A DNA stretch of 39,998 nucleotides from JBFXDI01 sp050181295. Lineage in GTDB: Bacteria > Pseudomonadota > Alphaproteobacteria > Rhizobiales > Aestuariivirgaceae. The translations under genes and the position numbers were made by a program. The first letter of the stretch is position 1; every line of letters starts with the position of its first letter. The stretch covers positions 1 through 39,998 of the forward strand of contig JBFXDI010000023.1 of NCBI GenBank assembly GCA_050181295.1, in the 5' to 3' direction. The notes under the pieces are model-generated. The model was not told the origin of the DNA, made no database searches, and worked only from the letters and a program-made list of their open reading frames with translations. This document shows positions 32,317 through 39,998 of this stretch, piece by piece.

Positions 32317-32344
32317 CGCTGGATATATTCCAATAAATATAGCG
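32317..32344. promoter_or_regulatory. ModE-like operator upstream of modA
   Basis: A palindrome centred between bases 32330 and 32331 matches at 10 of 14 positions: CGCTGGATATATTC on the left and CAATAAATATAGCG on the right. It resembles the known ModE box, ATCGCTATATA and its mirror with a short spacer, including outer CGCT/AGCG and inner ATATA halves. It is an AT-rich island in GC-rich DNA, 47 bases before the modA start, and a ModE-type regulator gene lies in the same cluster. Repression of modABC when molybdate is plentiful is inferred. Confidence 0.65.
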
Positions 32345-32390
32345 ATATCGTTGTCGGCCGCATCTGGCGGCCATGCTCAGGGAGATGTCC

Positions 32391-33194
32391 ATGATTTCCA
32401 GGAACAGGTCTGCCCTCCGGCTCGCTGCCGCCGCCGGCGGCCTCGCTGCCATGCTCGCCGCCACCGCTCCCGCAGCCTATGCCGAAAGCCTCACCATCTT
32501 TGCCGCCGCAAGCCTCAAGAACGCGTTGGACAACGTCAACGCCGCCTGTGAGGCCGAGGTGGGAGAAAAGGCGACCATCTCCTACGCCGCCAGCTCGGCG
32601 CTCGCCAAGCAGATCGAGTCCGGCGCGCCCGCCGATGTCTTCATGTCGGCCGATCTCGACTGGATGAAGTACCTTTCCGACAAGGACCTCGTCCGCAAGG
32701 ACACCGAGACGAAGCTGCTGGGCAATCGCATCGTCTTGATTGCACCCGCCGATTCTTCCGCGACCACGGAGATCGCGCCCAATTTCGATCTCGCGAAGCT
32801 CCTGGGCGACGGCAAGCTCGCCATGGCGAACGTCGCGTCGGTTCCCGCCGGCAAGTACGGCAAGGCGGCGCTCGAGAAGCTCGGCGTTTGGTCCTCGGTC
32901 GAGGGCAAGGTGGCCCAGGCCGATAACGTGCGCGCCGCGCTGGCCCTGGTATCGACGGGCGAGGCTCCGCTCGGCATCGTCTATCAGACCGATGCCGCGG
33001 CCGATAAGAATGTCAGGGTCATCGGCACCTTCCCGGAGGAGACGCACCCTCCGATCATCTACCCCGTGGCGCAGACGGCGTCCTCCAAGGACGAGCAGAC
33101 GCCGGCCTTCCTCAAGTGCCTGCAGTCCGCCAAGGCCAGAGATCTTTTCGAGCAGCAGGGCTTCATTTTCCTGGCGCCGGTGCCGACCAACTGA
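32391..33194 (+). CDS. modA: Molybdate-binding periplasmic protein ModA
   Basis: Substrate-binding protein of the molybdate ABC transporter, 267 residues. A signal peptide ends near residue 31 (PAAYA-ES). The mature start SLTIFAAASLKNALDNV, ISYAASSALAKQIESGAPADVFMSAD and APLGIVYQTDAAADKNV are typical ModA blocks, with Ser/Ala residues near the oxyanion pocket. I chose the ATG at 32391 because AGGGAG lies six bases before it; ATGs at 32373 and 32385 are in frame but poorer. The modB gene starts 74 bases downstream. Confidence 0.95.
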   Translation: MISRNRSALRLAAAAGGLAAMLAATAPAAYAESLTIFAAASLKNALDNVNAACEAEVGEKATISYAASSALAKQIESGAPADVFMSADLDWMKYLSDKDLVRKDTETKLLGNRIVLIAPADSSATTEIAPNFDLAKLLGDGKLAMANVASVPAGKYGKAALEKLGVWSSVEGKVAQADNVRAALALVSTGEAPLGIVYQTDAAADKNVRVIGTFPEETHPPIIYPVAQTASSKDEQTPAFLKCLQSAKARDLFEQQGFIFLAPVPTN

Positions 33195-33268
33195 GAAACG
33201 CCGGGCCGCATGCGGCGGCGGCGCGACTGGTGTAGAAGACACCAGCGGCGCAACGGTCGGGATCGGTG

Positions 33269-33970
33269 ATGGAGTGGCTGGCGCTCAGCGCTGAGGAATG
33301 GACGGCGGTTCGGCTCTCCATCAAGGTCTCCACATGGGCCATGGTCGTGAGCCTGCCCTTCGGAATCCTTATTGCGCTCCTGCTGGCGCGCGGGCGGTTC
33401 TGGGGCAAGTCGCTGGTCAATGGCCTCATCCACCTGCCCCTCATCCTGCCCCCCGTCGTCACCGGCTATCTCCTGTTGCTGGGCTTCGGGCGGCGCGGGC
33501 CCATCGGCGCCTTTCTCGCCGAGCATTTCGGCATCGTCTTCTCCTTCCGCTGGACCGGCGCGGCGCTGGCCTGCGGGGTGATGGGCTTTCCCCTGATGGT
33601 GCGGGCGATCCGCCTCTCGATCGAGGCGGTGGACCGCAGGCTCGAGGCGGCGGCGGGAACGCTCGGCGCCAATCCCGCCTGGGTGTTTCTCACCGTCACC
33701 CTGCCTCTCATTCTGCCGGGCATTATCGCCGGCATGATCCTCTCTTTCGCCAAGGCCATGGGCGAGTTCGGCGCCACCATCACCTTCGTCTCGAACATTC
33801 CGGGTGAGACGCAGACCTTGCCCTCCGCCATCTACACCTTCACGCAGGTGCCTGGCGGAGATCTGGGCGCCCTCAGACTCACCCTCGTCTCCATTGTCAT
33901 CGCCATGCTCGCGCTCGTCGCATCCGAGGTCATGGCGCGCCGGGTCGGCCGTAGGCTGGAGGTCGAATGA
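33269..33970 (+). CDS. modB: Molybdate ABC transporter permease ModB
   Basis: A 233-residue membrane permease with five or six membrane segments. The early segment LSIKVSTWAMVVSLPFGILIALLLAR, HLPLILPPVVTGYLLLLGFGRRG and the cytoplasmic EAA loop EAAAGTLGANPAWVFLTVTLPLILPG (in parts) mark ModB. The latter docks on ModC. A GTG one codon upstream (33266) is an alternative start. The stop overlaps the modC start by four bases. Confidence 0.95.
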   Translation: MEWLALSAEEWTAVRLSIKVSTWAMVVSLPFGILIALLLARGRFWGKSLVNGLIHLPLILPPVVTGYLLLLGFGRRGPIGAFLAEHFGIVFSFRWTGAALACGVMGFPLMVRAIRLSIEAVDRRLEAAAGTLGANPAWVFLTVTLPLILPGIIAGMILSFAKAMGEFGATITFVSNIPGETQTLPSAIYTFTQVPGGDLGALRLTLVSIVIAMLALVASEVMARRVGRRLEVE

Positions 33971-35079
33971 GCCTTGCCGTCGACATCCGCCACAGGCTCG
34001 GCGCCTTCGGCCTCGAGGCGACATTCGAGAGCGCCGGCCGTCTGACGGCCCTCTTCGGCCCCTCGGGATCCGGAAAGACCTCGCTCGTCAATCTCATCGG
34101 CGGCCTCCTGCGGCCGGATGAGGGCCGCATTGCCGTGGACAAGCGCTCGCTGGTCGACACGCGTACCGGCCTTTTTCTGCCGAAACACCGGCGGCGCATC
34201 GGCTATGTGTTTCAGGACGCGCGTCTCTTCCCGCACATGACGGTGCGCCAGAACCTTGCCTATGGGCGCTGGTTCACGCCATCGACGGAACGCTATGCCG
34301 ACGTGGGGACCGTGATCGAGCTTCTGGGCATCGGCCACCTTCTGGAGCGCCGGCCAAGCCTGCTGTCGGGCGGTGAGAAGCAGCGGGTCGCCATCGGCCG
34401 CGCCCTCCTGTCGAGCCCCCGTCTCCTGCTCATGGACGAGCCCCTGGCCTCGCTCGACGAGGCGCGCAAGGGCGAGATCATTCCCTATATCGAGCGGCTG
34501 CGGGACGAGAGCGGCATCCCCATCGTCTATGTGAGCCATTCGCTGAGCGAGGTCGCGCGCCTGGCGACCGACATGGTCATCCTTTCCGAAGGCCGCGTCA
34601 CGGCGAGCGGTCCGGTGCGCGAAGTCATGCAGCGGCTCGATCTCATGCCGCAGGGTGAGGTCGATGAGGGAGGCGCGGTCATCGACGCGGTGCTCACGAC
34701 CCACGACGAGGCCGCGGGCCTCAGCCGGCTGCGCTCGGGCGCGGGGCAGTGGCGGCTTGCAAAAGTCGATGCGCCAGTCGGCAGTCCGGTCCGCATCCGG
34801 ATCCGCGCCCGCGATGTGATGATCGCGACGGAGGAGCCCAGAGGCTTGAGCGCCATCAACATCCTGTCCGGCCGGATCGTCGACATTTCGGAGGGGAGCG
34901 GCGCGGAAGCCCTTGTCCGCATCGATTGCGGAGGCGACATCCTCGTTTCCCGCGTCACGCGGTACTCGGTTCGGCAACTGGCGCTCGCGTCCGGCAAGGA
35001 GGTCCACGCCATCATCAAGGCGGTGTCCTTCGACCGGTCCAATGTCGGGCGCGGCGTGCCCATGGCTTCCGTCCGATAG
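33967..35079 (+). CDS. modC: Molybdate ABC transporter ATPase ModC
   Basis: The ATP-binding subunit, 370 residues. Walker A is GPSGSGKTS (31-39), the Q-loop is VFQDARLFPH (Gln83), the signature LSGGE is at 133-137, and Walker B LLLMDEP contains Asp157 and catalytic Glu158. The C-terminal 70 residues (from about 300, SAINILSGRIVDI) form a MOP/TOBE domain that binds molybdate and can sense it. It is in one operon with modA and modB. The small regulator gene follows 54 bases later. Confidence 0.96.
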   Translation: MSLAVDIRHRLGAFGLEATFESAGRLTALFGPSGSGKTSLVNLIGGLLRPDEGRIAVDKRSLVDTRTGLFLPKHRRRIGYVFQDARLFPHMTVRQNLAYGRWFTPSTERYADVGTVIELLGIGHLLERRPSLLSGGEKQRVAIGRALLSSPRLLLMDEPLASLDEARKGEIIPYIERLRDESGIPIVYVSHSLSEVARLATDMVILSEGRVTASGPVREVMQRLDLMPQGEVDEGGAVIDAVLTTHDEAAGLSRLRSGAGQWRLAKVDAPVGSPVRIRIRARDVMIATEEPRGLSAINILSGRIVDISEGSGAEALVRIDCGGDILVSRVTRYSVRQLALASGKEVHAIIKAVSFDRSNVGRGVPMASVR

Positions 35080-35133
35080 CAGACGGCTTGAAGCTTGGGT
35101 CGGCCGGGCTAGACTGCTTCCGCAGGAGAGAAG

Positions 35134-35475
35134 ATGCCTTCACTCAGTCTCAGGATCAATCTCGACCCGGAAGGCCGCATCGGGCCGGGCAAGATCGAGC
35201 TCTTGGAGCATATCGCATCCTTCGGTTCGATCTCCGCCGCCGCCCGCCGGATGGAGATGTCCTACAAGCACGCCTGGGATCTTGTGGAGGAGATGAATAC
35301 TCTCTTCGGAAAGCCCGTCGTCGCGGCCCAGACCGGCGGCAGGAAAGGCGGTGGCGCGCAGCTCACGCCGGTCGGCCTCGCGATCGTCAGCCGCTTCCGC
35401 GCCATCGAGCGGGCGGCGACCTCGGCCGCGGAACAACACATGGCAGCGCTGCAGGAGGAGATCGAGGCGGGCTGA
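35134..35475 (+). CDS. ModE-type regulator, DNA-binding domain only
   Basis: A 113-residue winged helix-turn-helix protein of the ModE N-terminal / LysR-like family. The recognition region is ASFGSISAAARRMEMSYKHAWDLVEEMN (in parts), followed by the wing GRKGGGAQLTPVGLAIV, both typical of ModE. It ends without the molybdate-binding DiMOP domain found in E. coli ModE, as in many alphaproteobacterial short forms. It lies at the 3' end of the mod operon and probably binds the palindrome at 32317. How it would sense molybdate without the domain is open. Confidence 0.85.
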   Translation: MPSLSLRINLDPEGRIGPGKIELLEHIASFGSISAAARRMEMSYKHAWDLVEEMNTLFGKPVVAAQTGGRKGGGAQLTPVGLAIVSRFRAIERAATSAAEQHMAALQEEIEAG

Positions 35476-35489
35476 GGTTGAACACCTTC

Positions 35490-35607
35490 GTCATACCCGG
35501 CCTTGAGCCGGGTATCCTTTCCTTCCTGAGGCCAGGAAAAAAGATGGCCGGGTCAAGCCCGGCCATGACGTTCATACGGACAAATCGTTCCGATGGCCGG
35601 GCATGAC
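35490..35607. repeat. Palindromic intergenic repeat after the mod operon
   Basis: GTCATACCCGGCCTTGAGCC (35490 on) and GGTCAAGCCCGGCCATGAC (ending at 35569) are inverted copies. A third partial copy, GATGGCCGGGCATGAC, ends at 35607. The type is the same as the repeat at 22729, though with different internal sequence. It lies between the convergent regulator and glpX genes and may form a terminator-like or mRNA-stabilising structure. Confidence 0.8.
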
Positions 35608-35624
35608 GTTGCTGTGAGACCGTA

Positions 35625-36572
35625 TCAGCCCAGCTTGCGGCGGTTCTTGATCCAGCGCACCGTCCCGGTGGCCGAGCGCATGACCACCGTGTGCGTCGTC
35701 ACCGTCTCGCCCTCGAAGCGAACACCGGGCAGCATGGACCCGTCCGTCACGCCCGTGGCGGCGAACATGACATCGCCCGAGGCAAGCTCGTTCAGCACGA
35801 ACTTCTTGTTGGGGTCCTCGACCCCCATCTTGCGGGCCCGGTCTCGCTCCTCCTGCATCTTCATCACCAGCCGGCCCTGCATCTGGCCGCCGATGCAGCG
35901 CAGCGCCGCCGCCGCGAGAACGCCTTCCGGGGCACCGCCGACACCCATGTAGATGTCGATGCCGGTTTCGGCGGGCTCGGCGGTGTGGATGACGCCCGCG
36001 ACATCACCGTCGGTGATCAGCATGACGGCGGCGCCGGCCTTGCGCACGGCCGCGATGAGCTCGGCATGGCGCGGCCGGTCGAGGATGCAGGCCGTGATCT
36101 CGCCGATGGGAACGCCCTTGGCCTTGGCGAGTCGCTTGAGGTTCTCCTCGGGCGGCGCGTCGAGGTCGACCAGCCCTTCCGGATAGCCGCCGCCGATGGC
36201 GATCTTGTCCATGTAGCAATCCGGCGAATGAAGGAGGCTGCCCGAGACCGCCATGGCCACGACCGAGAGGGCGTTCGGCATCGCCTTGGCGCAGAGGGTC
36301 GTTCCCTCCAGCGGATCGAGGGCGATATCGATGGTCGGTCCCTTGCCGGTTCCCACCTTCTCGCTGATGTAGAGCATGGGCGCCCTGTCGCGCTCGCCTT
36401 CTCCGATGACGACGATGCCGTCCATCTCGATGCGGTTGAGGGCGCTGCGCATGGCGTCGACCGCCACCTCGTCGGCTTTCCGCTCATCGCCCCGCCCCCT
36501 GAGCCGCGCCGCGGCGATGGCCGCCGCCTCGGTGACGCGCACGATCTCTATGGTCATGATTCTGCTGAGCAC
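35625..36572 (-). CDS. glpX: Class II fructose-1,6-bisphosphatase GlpX
   Basis: Hydrolyses fructose-1,6-bisphosphate to fructose-6-phosphate in gluconeogenesis. The 315-residue protein has the inositol-phosphatase-like motifs VVIGEGERDRAPMLY and DIALDPLEGTTLCAK, then GGYPEGLVDLD and LITDGDVAGVIH, and the C-terminal FAATGVTDGSMLPGV. The GTG at 36572 is chosen because GGGAG lies nine bases before it; the ATG at 36557 (MTIEIVRVTE) is a realistic alternative. It is 57 bases downstream of hom on the same strand, a pairing common in this bacterial order. Confidence 0.95.
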   Translation of the reverse strand: MLSRIMTIEIVRVTEAAAIAAARLRGRGDERKADEVAVDAMRSALNRIEMDGIVVIGEGERDRAPMLYISEKVGTGKGPTIDIALDPLEGTTLCAKAMPNALSVVAMAVSGSLLHSPDCYMDKIAIGGGYPEGLVDLDAPPEENLKRLAKAKGVPIGEITACILDRPRHAELIAAVRKAGAAVMLITDGDVAGVIHTAEPAETGIDIYMGVGGAPEGVLAAAALRCIGGQMQGRLVMKMQEERDRARKMGVEDPNKKFVLNELASGDVMFAATGVTDGSMLPGVRFEGETVTTHTVVMRSATGTVRWIKNRRKLG

Positions 36573-36629
36573 GATGCCGATCTCCCGCTCTTTCCCGCTA
36601 TCCGGTCCGTAAGAGACGCCCGTCGCCGC

Positions 36630-37946
36630 TCAAAGCCGCTCGATGCGGATGAGCCGCGGCGACGACGCTACGTGTCCCTGTTCCTCTATCCGCGACAATG
36701 CCGCGCGAATGCTGCTTTCCAGTGTCCGATGCGTGATGAGGATGAACGGCGCTGTCTCGCGCTGCGCGCTACCATTCTGCCGCGTGGCCGGTCCCCGCTG
36801 CACGATGCTCTCGATCGAGATCTTCTCCGCGGCGAAGGCACTCGCCACCGCTGCCACCTCGCCCGGCCTGTCGAAGAGATCGAGCGCCGCGTAGTAGCCG
36901 CCCTCATGCGCCCGCATTGGCGCCCTGCGATAGGGCCTGAGCTTTTCGGCCGGCACGCCGAGCGCCGGCTGGCGGCTGCCGCGCGCGATGTCGCAGATGT
37001 CGCCTACGACGCTCGAGGCCGTGGGGTGCGCTCCCGCGCCCCGTCCCTCGAGCATGAGGTCGCCGACGAAATCACCATGGAGGGCGACCGCATTGAACAC
37101 GCCATGCACGTCCGCGATCGGAGATTCTTCCGGCACCAGCGTCGGATGCACCCGCTGCTCGATGCCGTCATCCGTCTCGACCGCGATGCCTAGGAGCTTG
37201 ATCTTATAGCCGAGATCGGCGGCGTTGCGGATGTCGGCGAGCGTCACGCGCTCGATGCCCTCGATATAGACCGATGCGAGATCGATCTCGGTCCCGAAGG
37301 CGAGCGAGGTGAGGATCGCAAGCTTGTGGGCAGTGTCGAAGCCGCCGATGTCGAAAGTCGGGTCGGCCTCGGCATAGCCGAGCTCCTGGGCCTCCTTCAG
37401 CGCCTCGCCGAAATCGCGTCCCTCCTCCGCCATCTTGGTGAGGATGTAGTTGCAGGTGCCGTTGAGGATGCCGTGCAGCCGCTTGACGCGGTTGCCCATG
37501 AGGCTTTCGCGCATGGCCTTGACGACGGGGATGCCCCCCGCCACCGCCGCCTCGAAGTTGAAGGCGAGCCCCGCCTTGTCGGCCTTCCGGGCGAGGCCGG
37601 TGCCGTGGTGGGCAATGAGCGCCTTGTTGGCGGTGACGACCGACTTGCCGGCCTTGAGCGCCGCTTCCACCGCCGCCTTGGCCGGATCTCCCTCCCCTCC
37701 GATCAGTTCGACGAGCACGTCGATCTCCGGGTCCTTCGCCAACTCTATGGGGTCGTCGTGCCACCGGTAGCGCGAAAGATCGTGTCCTCCCCTGGGCTTG
37801 GCCTTGTTGCGGGCGCTGACCGCCGTCACCGTGATGCGCCGGCCGGTGCGGCTCTCGACCGCCTCCCCATGGCGCTCGACGAGATCGAGCACGCCGGTCC
37901 CTACGGTTCCGAGGCCGGCAATGCCGAGTTTCAGCGGGTCGCTCAT
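36630..37946 (-). CDS. hom: Homoserine dehydrogenase
   Basis: NAD(P)-dependent reduction of aspartate semialdehyde to homoserine, the branch point to threonine and methionine. The 438-residue protein has the nucleotide-binding GIAGLGTVGTGVLDLV (about 8-23), ANKALIAHHG with the conserved lysine, the substrate region GILNGTCNYILTKM and FDIGGFDTAHKLAIL, and an ACT domain from about residue 350 that likely mediates feedback control. No riboswitch or attenuator was seen in the 74-base gap upstream (37947-38020). It is probably cotranscribed with glpX. Confidence 0.96.
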   Translation of the reverse strand: MSDPLKLGIAGLGTVGTGVLDLVERHGEAVESRTGRRITVTAVSARNKAKPRGGHDLSRYRWHDDPIELAKDPEIDVLVELIGGEGDPAKAAVEAALKAGKSVVTANKALIAHHGTGLARKADKAGLAFNFEAAVAGGIPVVKAMRESLMGNRVKRLHGILNGTCNYILTKMAEEGRDFGEALKEAQELGYAEADPTFDIGGFDTAHKLAILTSLAFGTEIDLASVYIEGIERVTLADIRNAADLGYKIKLLGIAVETDDGIEQRVHPTLVPEESPIADVHGVFNAVALHGDFVGDLMLEGRGAGAHPTASSVVGDICDIARGSRQPALGVPAEKLRPYRRAPMRAHEGGYYAALDLFDRPGEVAAVASAFAAEKISIESIVQRGPATRQNGSAQRETAPFILITHRTLESSIRAALSRIEEQGHVASSPRLIRIERL

Positions 37947-38020
37947 GGTGTCGCTTTGTCAGGAGAATCCAGCGGAAATGGGGGCCCCTTATGGAGCCAT
38001 GGAACCCGATTTTCAATGGT

Positions 38021-38947
38021 TCAGGATGCAGCGGCCCAATCCGTATCCCAAAGCCGCGCCGCGCCCCGGACGCCGGAGGCATCGCCGTGTTCCGGCGGCC
38101 TGAGGTCTACCGAAAGCCGGTCCGCCACCGCGAAGGGCGTCATGAGGGGCGGCACGTCGCTGTAAAGATGCGGCATCTTGGAAAGCCCGCCGCCCAGCAC
38201 GATGACGTCGGGATCGACCAGATTGACGACGTGTGATAGCCCCCGCGCCAGACGGTGCGCATGCCGGGCGAGCGTCGCTTTGGCCTTCGCCTCACCTGCC
38301 TTTGCCGCGGCCTCGATATCGCTTGCGCTCAAAGCCTCGCCCGTCACTTCGCGGTGATCGCGCTCAAGGCCGGAGCCGGAAAGCCACAGTTCGAGGCAAC
38401 CTGCCCTGCCGCACCAGCAGATGGGCGCCGGTATCTCGCCTTCGCCGGGCCATGGCAGGGGATTGTGGCCCCATTCTCCGCCGACATGGTGCTTCCCCAG
38501 TATCGGCTTGCCCTCGAACACGAGGCCGCCGCCGCAGCCTGTGCCCAGGATCACGCCGAACACGATCCTGGCGCCGGCTGCCGCCCCGTCGGTCGCCTCC
38601 GAAAGCGCAAAGCAGTTCGCGTCATTGGCGAACCGCAGCTTGCGCCCGAGCGCTGTCTCCAGGTCGGTGTCGAAATGCCGGCCATTGAGCCACGTCGAGT
38701 TCGAGTTCTGCACAAGACCGGTCATGGGAGAGATGGAGCCCGGCATGCCGATGCCGATGCTTCCCTGGCAGCCTGCCGTCGTCTCGAGCTTCTCGACCAG
38801 TCCGCGCACCGCCGCGATGCTCGCCTCATAGTCGTCTCTCGGCGCCTTGATCCGGTCTTCACCCAGGATCTTGTCGCCGGGACCAAAGGCGATGGCGGCA
38901 ATCTTGGTGCCGCCGAGGTCGATCCCGATGCGCAGCGCGGCCGTCAT
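38021..38947 (-). CDS. ROK-family fructokinase-like sugar kinase
   Basis: A 308-residue ROK kinase. The phosphate loop is GIDLGGTKIAAIAFG (8-22), the catalytic aspartate is Asp109 in RFANDANCFAL, and the zinc site is His161 with Cys177, Cys179 and Cys184 (CWCGRAGCLE). Blocks such as GMPGSISPMTG and NSNSTWLNG are close to E. coli fructokinase Mak as I remember it, which supports fructose as substrate. Its start overlaps the HAD gene stop by four bases. The nearby glpX also acts on fructose phosphates, but the gene is not in the same tight unit. Confidence 0.88.
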   Translation of the reverse strand: MTAALRIGIDLGGTKIAAIAFGPGDKILGEDRIKAPRDDYEASIAAVRGLVEKLETTAGCQGSIGIGMPGSISPMTGLVQNSNSTWLNGRHFDTDLETALGRKLRFANDANCFALSEATDGAAAGARIVFGVILGTGCGGGLVFEGKPILGKHHVGGEWGHNPLPWPGEGEIPAPICWCGRAGCLELWLSGSGLERDHREVTGEALSASDIEAAAKAGEAKAKATLARHAHRLARGLSHVVNLVDPDVIVLGGGLSKMPHLYSDVPPLMTPFAVADRLSVDLRPPEHGDASGVRGAARLWDTDWAAAS

Positions 38948-39597
38948 GCGGAGATGAGGCCCAGGATATGGGATTTCGCCTCGGCCCAGTTGTCGGTCCG
39001 GAGTGACACATAGTCGAAAAGTCCGACATGGCGGCCGAAACGGCCATCCTGGAGGAAATGAATGATATGGGCGTCGGGCAGGTGCTCGGCGACGGACTGG
39101 AGATTGCTCGGGCTGTCGTCGATGAAGAAGACGGGAGCGGCCATTCCCTCGGCCATTTCCAGCACCACGGGTCCCTTGGGACCGTCATTCGAAAGATAGG
39201 GCAAGTCTATCCCGTGCCCGGCGAGGTTGATCCGTCGATCCTCGGCGAACCTGGCCGGCAGGTTCGAGAGCAATACCACCTGCGCCACACCGGAAAGCTC
39301 GTGGAGCGCTTCCTTCGCACCCTCGATGAGCTGCATGTGGCGGGTGCGCGCCGCAAAGCAGCGCATTAGCACCGGGCCAAGCTCGTTTGCATGCAGCGGC
39401 TCTCCGTCGCTGCGCCGGCGGATGTTTCCGTTGAGGGCGAAGCTTGCGGGATCGAGCCATAGGCCCTCTTCTTCAAGAAAAGCTTCAAGTTCGCGCAGGA
39501 AGTGCAGGATGACCTCGTCGACGTCGCAGATGACGAGCGGCTTGTAAGGCGCAAGATCGAGGGATGGCCGCTCCCGGGGCGTGACGACGCTATCCAT
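38944..39597 (-). CDS. HAD-like hydrolase family protein
   Basis: A 217-residue protein of the haloacid dehalogenase fold. Motif I is ICDVDEVILHF with Asp25 and Asp27, where the usual DXDGT reads DVDEV. Motif II is VVLLSNLP (about 110-117), a Lys lies in DGPKGPVV, and motif IV is FFIDDSPSNLQSV. The substrate is unknown; a phosphatase role is likely but the altered motif I leaves room for another. It sits between the DUF3572 gene (4-base gap) and the ROK kinase gene (4-base overlap), so the three form an operon. Confidence 0.8.
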   Translation of the reverse strand: MDSVVTPRERPSLDLAPYKPLVICDVDEVILHFLRELEAFLEEEGLWLDPASFALNGNIRRRSDGEPLHANELGPVLMRCFAARTRHMQLIEGAKEALHELSGVAQVVLLSNLPARFAEDRRINLAGHGIDLPYLSNDGPKGPVVLEMAEGMAAPVFFIDDSPSNLQSVAEHLPDAHIIHFLQDGRFGRHVGLFDYVSLRTDNWAEAKSHILGLISA

Positions 39598-39601
39598 CTC
39601 T

Positions 39602-39895
39602 TTACGACCGCGAAGGAGGAAACGGCAGCTTCTGGCGCGCCGCCGGCACCGCCTCGGGCGAGATGCCGGTCTCCTCGGCGAAGAGATGCAGGAGCGTTTC
39701 GTCGAACAGAAGATGGTCGAGCACGGCGGCGAGAAGCGCCGGATGCGCGGCGGTGGCCATGAGATCGGCGGCCTTCAGTCCCGTCATAGCCATGAAACGG
39801 CCTATTCTGTCGGGCTCGGATGCCAGAAAACGCAGGGCATCCAGCGCCAGAATCTCCGCTTCCACCGCCGGTGGTTGAAATTTCGAGGCGTTCAT
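39602..39895 (-). CDS. DUF3572 family protein
   Basis: A 97-residue helical protein with AEILALDALRFLASEPDRIG, FMAMTGLKAADLMATA and LLAAVLDHLLFDETLL, the pattern I associate with DUF3572 of alphaproteobacteria. I chose the ATG at 39895 (MNASKFQPP); a start at 39937 would add 14 residues without family character. It is the first gene of the operon with the HAD-like and ROK proteins. In related genomes DUF3572 often neighbours divK; the window ends before that can be checked. The function is unknown. Confidence 0.75.
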   Translation of the reverse strand: MNASKFQPPAVEAEILALDALRFLASEPDRIGRFMAMTGLKAADLMATAAHPALLAAVLDHLLFDETLLHLFAEETGISPEAVPAARQKLPFPPSRS

Positions 39896-39998
39896 TTCAG
39901 GAGAGTTAACCAGCCCGCCCGAAGGGTGCAAGCGCAAGCACTGGGTTAAACTGTTGGTTACCGAATCCGGCGAGGATGGCCACGCGCAAAAGTCAGGC

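Noticed and set aside
39976..39998. Start of a divergent plus-strand gene at the window end (ATG then MATRKSQ)
   Set aside because: Only seven codons are visible, so neither coding status nor identity can be supported.

Overview
All calls here come from reading the sequence and its translations; no database search was run. The window is high-GC, gene-dense DNA with many 1-4 base start/stop overlaps. The gene order dprA-topA-rnr-DUF2842, the hom-glpX pair, a late-cobalt (CobN) B12 cluster behind cobalamin riboswitches, and several palindromic intergenic repeat families all point to an alphaproteobacterium of the order Hyphomicrobiales (Rhizobiales). I cannot resolve the genus.

Layout. (1) 1-6682: DNA and RNA housekeeping, with the 5'-truncated dprA, a small antiparallel gene, topA, rnr and a DUF2842 membrane protein. 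(2) 6695-15435: a compact exopolysaccharide locus. A polysaccharide deacetylase and a GumC/Wzz-like protein are on the minus strand. A Wza-like lipoprotein, a GT4 glycosyltransferase, a polyprenyl-phosphate sugar transferase and a polymerase/ligase are on the plus strand. A small membrane protein gene and tRNA-Pro(GGG) close this block. (3) 15840-32247: cobalamin synthesis in two riboswitch-led operons. The first is cbtB-cbtA-cobW-cobN-cobO (cobalt uptake, late cobalt insertion, adenosylation). The second is cbiX-cobH-cobL-cobI-(cbiG-cobJ fusion)-cobM (corrin ring methylation and rearrangement). Between them lies an opposite-strand operon of a dihaem cytochrome c, a MaoC-like hydratase and a CaiB-type CoA-transferase. 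(4) 32317-35475: molybdate uptake, modABC with a palindromic ModE-like operator upstream and a short stand-alone ModE-type regulator downstream. (5) 35625-39895, minus strand: glpX, hom, and an operon of a DUF3572 protein, a HAD-like protein and a ROK fructokinase-like protein.

The most unusual content is in the B12 region. cobN carries two palindromic repeat elements inside its reading frame, both translated without a stop. The last codons of cobW come from another palindromic repeat. The two B12 operons have different leaders: one is a canonical cobalamin riboswitch, and the other shares its central core but lacks the canonical B12 box. CbiX has an MXCXXC motif and a 70-residue tail that is about half histidine. 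A full CbiG is fused to CobJ. Thus markers of early and late cobalt insertion sit in one locus. Outside this region, the GumC-like protein ends in a kinase-like domain that has lost its Walker A motif.

No insertion sequence, integrase, CRISPR array or prophage gene was seen. No gene-free stretch exceeds about 250 bases.
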